IMG/VR virus record: IMGVR_UViG_3300030060_003615 | Location: 38,798-63,031 of that record | DNA from: a virus | Strand: one strand, 5' to 3' | Length of the DNA stretch: 24,234 bases | Part shown: positions 21,357 through 24,234 of the stretch, one piece after another | Position numbering within the stretch: the first letter of the stretch is position 1 | Layout of the letters: the number at the start of each line of letters is the position of its first letter | Program-made: the position numbers and the translations under genes | The notes under the pieces: generated by a model | The model's input: only the letters and a program-made list of their open reading frames with translations | Told to the model about the DNA's origin: nothing | The model's database searches: none

Positions 21357-21942
21357 AATTATCTACAATTTTATTTAACCATGAATCATATTTAGTCATA
21401 GAATAATTTAATCTACCTAACTCATACGATTGCACAGCTATTGATTTCACATCTGATTCTGTGTAAGATTTACTTTTCTTTCTTACTGTAGTTATTGTAT
21501 CTTTAAGTAACGCATATGCATTTGCAATACAGCAATCATAACATATATGTTGACTTTTAGCTGCAGTGTAATGTGCATGACATTCAATACACTCTTTACT
21601 ATATTTTCCTTTTCTAAACTTCAATGGAACTATTTGAAAATTATATAAACCTTTATGTTCAAATAATCTATGCTTTATAACTTTCTTCCAGTGTCCAAAT
21701 CTTAAAGGATATTTTTTATCATTAGCAATTACTGTAACTTTATTCAAGTTAGTTTCAGTGGATAATTCACCAGTAACAGTACTGCCGTCTACCCACCAGA
21801 AACCGTCTTGTGTTATATGCTCTACAGTTACAATATCTAAAATACCATTGCTATCTACTATACCCATAGTTCCAGATACAATATCCTTATGATTTATTGG
21901 CTCTAGTATTATTAGCCCTTTCACGTACATTCCTTCTTCCAT
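21325..21942 (-). CDS. Zinc-finger protein of unknown function
   Basis: 205 residues from the ATG at 21942, 2 bases after the helicase stop; an upstream TTG at 21972 is open but would overlap the helicase and is less likely. The N-terminal 75 residues form small-barrel-like strands (VKGLIILEPINHKDIVSGTM, GILDIVTVEHITQDGFWWV). C118-x2-C121 and C134-x2-C137 make a treble-clef or zinc-ribbon site, and the C terminus is helical and basic. Nucleic-acid binding beside the SF2 helicase is plausible. The family is not recognised. Confidence 0.72.
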   Translation of the reverse strand: MEEGMYVKGLIILEPINHKDIVSGTMGIVDSNGILDIVTVEHITQDGFWWVDGSTVTGELSTETNLNKVTVIANDKKYPLRFGHWKKVIKHRLFEHKGLYNFQIVPLKFRKGKYSKECIECHAHYTAAKSQHICYDCCIANAYALLKDTITTVRKKSKSYTESDVKSIAVQSYELGRLNYSMTKYDSWLNKIVDNYGTNRIKNKD

Positions 21943-21944
21943 AA

Positions 21945-23066
21945 CTAATAAACATTTGCTGGCTGAAACCAAGGTTCAACCCATTTTACTTTTGATTCAT
22001 CAAAATGATGTAACGCATCTTCTACCCATCTCTTATCTATACTATTTTCATAGCACAAGATATGAATATTAGCTGTATCATCTGGATTTAATCTTAGCAT
22101 CCTACCTATTTTCTGTGCTGCCTTTCTATTATTACCATATGAATGTAAGATAATACCTACCTTTAATCCTGGTATTGTAACACCCTCACTCAGCTGCTCT
22201 ACAGCACTAAGTTTAGTTATAGCACCTATCTTAAAATTATCTAAGTTAAGTGTTGATTGTCTGTTCTTTGAATGTACACTATGCTTACAAATTTCATCTG
22301 CTTGCTTTTGTGTACTTGCAAATACTATAGTCTTCTTTGTTGAATGCTGTAGTAATGCCTTAGCATAATCTACTTTTAAACTAAACTTCTGCAAGCATTT
22401 CATTCTTTGAATAGTTGCAATTTGTTTTGACTTATCTGTTGTTGCTGTGTCAACTCTATCAGACCAATAACCATAGTCCTTAATTTCAGATGTATAAAAA
22501 ACTTTACCAGTCTTAGTCTTTCTAGGTATTGTCCTTTCAGATCTTAACCTTAACTTATGTACATAAATCTGGTAATCATTTAATATTTTATCTTCCACAG
22601 CTTCATCAGTTGCGTAAGAGTACACTTTAGGACAAAACCTATTGCACATCTTACCTTTTTCTGATGAGTTATATACAGGATATGTTCCTGTTAATCCTAT
22701 TACTTTACCACCTGTTTCCTCAAAAGCTTTTAACCACTCTGCATAATTTTCTTTCAAGCTATGACACTCATCTAAATAGATAACATCATAATTAAATTCT
22801 TGCTTAACTAAAGAAATGTATGTTGTAAACTCTATGTGATCTATTAAGTATTCATAATCAAACTTAACAGCATCATCATGCCATGAATCAAAGATCCTAG
22901 TTCTGGGTGCCACTACAAGAAACCTTGAGATATCAGAGTAGTTCTTTGCCATGTGTTTCAAACCCAATAGACATTTACCTACACCCATTGATACTTCAAT
23001 GCCTGCATTCTTTTTTGTGCCAATTGCTTCTAAAGCCTCCAGTTGTATTTGATCTTTTGTCTTCAT
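21945..23066 (-). CDS. SF2 DNA helicase/ATPase (UvsW/SNF2-related)
   Basis: 373 residues. Motif I is SMGVGK31-C (usual GKT/S changed to Cys), motif Ia VVAPRTR (51-57), motif II D99-E-C-H102, motif III LTGT (125-128), motif V region IPGLKVGIILHS, and motif VI QKIGR322MLR325. Two RecA folds without extra domains suggest a compact branch-migrating or strand-remodelling helicase as in T4 UvsW and phage SNF2-type enzymes. It probably acts with the RuvC-like resolvase on recombination intermediates. It is 9 bases after the 115-residue gene and is followed by the zinc-finger gene. Confidence 0.88.
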   Translation of the reverse strand: MKTKDQIQLEALEAIGTKKNAGIEVSMGVGKCLLGLKHMAKNYSDISRFLVVAPRTRIFDSWHDDAVKFDYEYLIDHIEFTTYISLVKQEFNYDVIYLDECHSLKENYAEWLKAFEETGGKVIGLTGTYPVYNSSEKGKMCNRFCPKVYSYATDEAVEDKILNDYQIYVHKLRLRSERTIPRKTKTGKVFYTSEIKDYGYWSDRVDTATTDKSKQIATIQRMKCLQKFSLKVDYAKALLQHSTKKTIVFASTQKQADEICKHSVHSKNRQSTLNLDNFKIGAITKLSAVEQLSEGVTIPGLKVGIILHSYGNNRKAAQKIGRMLRLNPDDTANIHILCYENSIDKRWVEDALHHFDESKVKWVEPWFQPANVY

Positions 23067-23075
23067 ATCAATTTA

Positions 23076-23423
23076 TTATACTGTAATTACTTTAAAATAT
23101 ATCTTAGGTGGTATTGGTTTATTCATATCTAGTATTTCAAAGGGTACATTAATTATCCAATCTCTTTTCTTTTTATCAATGTACTCATATCTAACTACCT
23201 TCTCACTACCATTTGCTCTGCCAGATCCTATAAAAGATATGTACTCAACACCAACTTCAGGAAACATTTTATCAGTATATAGTATATAACATACTTTTGC
23301 TCTTGGTACGTGTATCCTTAATAAGGTACCCAAACCATCTAATAAAATGTTCTCCTCTTTATCATAAGCTAATTGCCACTTATGATTATTCTTTATTGCT
23401 TTTACTACGCGTACATTTAACAT
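23076..23423 (-). CDS. Unknown beta-rich protein, 115 residues
   Basis: No family recognised. Alternating short strands (MLNVRVVKAIKN, KVCYILYTDKMF, VRYEYIDKKKRDW, PKIYFKVITV) suggest a small beta barrel, with basic residues on several strands, as in OB or SH3-like nucleic-acid binders. It starts inside the end of a 26-residue frame (7-base overlap) and ends 9 bases before the helicase gene. Confidence 0.68.
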   Translation of the reverse strand: MLNVRVVKAIKNNHKWQLAYDKEENILLDGLGTLLRIHVPRAKVCYILYTDKMFPEVGVEYISFIGSGRANGSEKVVRYEYIDKKKRDWIINVPFEILDMNKPIPPKIYFKVITV

Positions 23424-23497
23424 GATGCGTATATATGACTCCCAGGTTGTTCATCACCTGGATCACTAATTATTATTGCGTATTGTATAAACTCCAT
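23417..23497 (-). CDS. 26-residue small open frame before the 115-residue gene
   Basis: ATG at 23497 to TAA at 23417-23419 encodes a short peptide starting MEFIQYAIIISDPGDEQ. The stop overlaps the next gene start by 7 bases and an AT-rich leader of the usual type precedes the ATG, so it may be a real leader peptide or a coupling frame. It could equally be chance; no family. Confidence 0.35.
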   Translation of the reverse strand: MEFIQYAIIISDPGDEQPGSHIYASC

Positions 23498-23519
23498 ATA
23501 TTTATAATTTAAAAAGTTT

Positions 23520-23574
23520 AATGTTTATAGTTTAAACATTATTAGTATGCTATTAAACAAAGATACTAATAATG
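23520..23574. repeat. Two overlapping, mutually exclusive inverted repeats
   Basis: Repeat A pairs AATGTTTA (23520-23527) with TAAACATT (23533-23540). Repeat B pairs CATTATTAGTAT (23537-23548) with ATACTAATAATG (23563-23574), a perfect 12-bp stem with a 14-base loop. They share bases 23537-23540, so both cannot fully form together. The minus-strand product reaches B first, then A, then a U-rich stretch before the 26-residue frame. This could be a terminator/antiterminator pair. Both lie in coding DNA of the 34-residue and 82-residue frames. Confidence 0.45.
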
Positions 23575-23629
23575 ATAGACATGCCACAATTAACGCTAAA
23601 CGTGCTACTTTTGAATATCTTCTTGCCAT
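23525..23629 (-). CDS. 34-residue membrane peptide overlapping the zinc-ribbon gene
   Basis: ATG at 23629 to TAA at 23525-23527 encodes a basic start (MARRYSKVAR) and one long hydrophobic helix (LALIVACLSLLVSLFNSILI). It overlaps the last 77 bases of the zinc-ribbon frame in another reading frame. The positive-inside membrane topology is orderly, which supports a real small gene; the part beyond the zinc-ribbon stop contains half of the inverted repeats. Confidence 0.5.
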   Translation of the reverse strand: MARRYSKVARLALIVACLSLLVSLFNSILIMFKL

Positions 23630-23801
23630 GTTCTATTCTTAATAATTTATCTATTTCTGATCTCTTCAACTTCTTATGCCATCTAGGCGGTCTTGCACTA
23701 ATATCTATTACTTCTGTCTTACATTTAATACATGCAAAACCTTCATTTTCTTTACCGTGCTTGTGACCACATCTACAGGTCCAAAGTTTTATTGCCATCA
23801 T
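23553..23801 (-). CDS. Small zinc-ribbon protein
   Basis: 82 residues. C9-x-C11 and C24-x2-C27 (TCRCGHKHGKENEGFACIKC) form a zinc ribbon, followed by a basic helix (RPPRWHKKLKRSEIDKLLR, about 37-55). Probably binds nucleic acid. Two adjacent ATGs (23801, 23798) are possible starts; the start lies inside the end of the 45-residue gene. The last 25 residues overlap the 34-residue membrane peptide gene and look less constrained (CGMSIIISIFV), so that part may be dispensable. Confidence 0.65.
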   Translation of the reverse strand: MMAIKLWTCRCGHKHGKENEGFACIKCKTEVIDISARPPRWHKKLKRSEIDKLLRIEHGKKIFKSSTFSVNCGMSIIISIFV

Positions 23802-23910
23802 CCATAGTTTTTGCGTAAATGACCTTTAAATAATGCTCAGTATTGAAGCTACCTCCATTACGTGTCCACCATTTTATCATGTCTCCAAGTCTAATTGCTT
23901 TTATTTTCAT
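23773..23910 (-). CDS. 45-residue small protein between HNH and zinc-ribbon genes
   Basis: ATG at 23910 to TAG at 23773-23775. The product is amphipathic with MIKWWTRNGGSFNTEHYLKV in the middle (11-30). Its start overlaps the HNH gene end by 20 bases and its end overlaps the zinc-ribbon start by 29 bases, filling the only gap between them. This chained overlap is the same layout as other real genes here. No family recognised. Confidence 0.55.
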   Translation of the reverse strand: MKIKAIRLGDMIKWWTRNGGSFNTEHYLKVIYAKTMDDGNKTLDL

Positions 23911-24223
23911 TTGATTTGATTTTTGATTTTCTAAATCCTTTTTCTGTTGCCTCTATAGGATGTGTCTCTATCCAATCATGACAGGATCTGCATACAGCCA
24001 TCCATAAATTAACGTCATTTAAGAGATCTCCAGTCCTTCCTGCTATATGGTGCACATCTGTAGCTTTGTGCGTGCAGATGCCCTGTAAACTAGCTTGACA
24101 ACGATCATTGGTAAGCAAGAACTCTTTTCTTAACCTAGAATATGTTCTTTCTTGCTTAGCTCTTTTAAGAGAACGGGTGGCAAGAGGTTTATAAACTTTT
24201 GGTGGTTTCTTCACATTAGTCAT
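23891..24223 (-). CDS. HNH endonuclease
   Basis: 110 residues. A basic N terminus (about 1-33) leads to the HNH beta-beta-alpha fold: C42 and C50 (RCQASLQGIC), H58-H59-IAGR (the catalytic HH), N72 in VNLW, and C78-x2-C81-H82. Metal-dependent nucleases of this compact type in phages act in DNA packaging or as free-standing endonucleases. The visible operon begins with this gene; an upstream promoter is not visible in the 11 remaining bases. Packaging (terminase-linked) or homing function cannot be decided without the sequence to its right. Confidence 0.85.
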   Translation of the reverse strand: MTNVKKPPKVYKPLATRSLKRAKQERTYSRLRKEFLLTNDRCQASLQGICTHKATDVHHIAGRTGDLLNDVNLWMAVCRSCHDWIETHPIEATEKGFRKSKIKSNENKSN

Positions 24224-24234
24224 GGTTTGAATAC

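Noticed and set aside
23572-23766. Plus-strand 64-residue frame opposite the zinc-ribbon gene
   Set aside because: The zinc-binding cysteines and the chained overlaps are on the minus strand; the plus frame has no motif and no promoter.
1-24234. Stop-codon reassignment as in some crAss-like phages
   Set aside because: TAG and TGA both end genes at sensible, tightly packed junctions (for example TAG at 21945-21947 and TGA at 19879-19881), and core proteins are complete with standard code.
1-24234. CRISPR array, transposase or integrase
   Set aside because: No regularly spaced direct repeats, transposase DDE or recombinase motifs were seen in any frame with recognisable proteins.

Overview
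The window is an AT-rich, gene-dense stretch of tailed-phage DNA, best read as the replication, recombination and lysis part of a double-stranded DNA phage of a Bacteroidota host. Reasons: a full phage replisome (family B DNA polymerase, TOPRIM primase, DnaB-type helicase, Sak4-like ATPase, RuvC-like resolvase, SF2 helicase, uracil-DNA glycosylase); almost no intergenic space (no gap above about 110 bases); start codons preceded by AT-rich leaders, often a TTAAATTTAA-like box, rather than Shine-Dalgarno sequences; and TATATTTG boxes, the Bacteroidota -7 promoter element, before the two plus-strand units. TAA, TAG and TGA all serve as stops, so there is no sign of stop-codon reassignment. A crAss-like or related lineage is possible, but no capsid, terminase or portal gene is present to decide it.

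Layout, in minus-strand transcription order from the right edge. 24223 to 20238: HNH nuclease, several very small proteins (three too short for routine gene calling), a zinc ribbon, an SF2 helicase, a zinc-finger protein, small unknowns and a WGR-like protein. 20195 to 19487: a small acidic protein, a 30-residue membrane peptide and a NinB-like protein. A lone plus-strand gene (19102-19503) sits between this group and the next. 19081 to 16924: uracil-DNA glycosylase, a membrane-anchored 3D/RlpA-like cell-wall protein, a 51-residue protein and a DOT1-like methyltransferase. 15974-16887 (plus): a three-gene membrane/coiled-coil cassette resembling holin and spanin genes.

15908 to 9887 (minus): the core replication run: unknown protein, candidate replication initiator, small membrane protein, DnaB-type helicase, unknown protein, Sak4-like ATPase, candidate ssDNA-binding protein, terminator, primase, RuvC-like resolvase. 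9886 to 5617: small proteins (one zinc finger, two resembling DUF6878 and DUF6915), then a HELLH/VWA protein and a MoxR-type AAA+ ATPase as a tightly linked pair. 5612-5529: a GC-rich non-coding element that can fold into a nested stem-loop plus pseudoknot. 5511 to 1: unknown 357-residue protein, PD-(D/E)XK nuclease, two unknown proteins, terminator, a 63-residue protein, PolB, and the start of another gene at the left edge.

Together the genes can copy and recombine phage DNA: a candidate initiator and DnaB-type helicase open DNA, the primase primes, PolB extends, the ssDNA-binding protein and Sak4 handle single strands, and RuvC, PD-(D/E)XK and SF2 enzymes process branches and ends. The most unusual parts are the folded RNA candidate at 5529-5612, the phage MoxR-VWA/metallopeptidase pair just upstream of it, the overlapping alternative hairpins at 23520-23574, and the set of overlapping microproteins.
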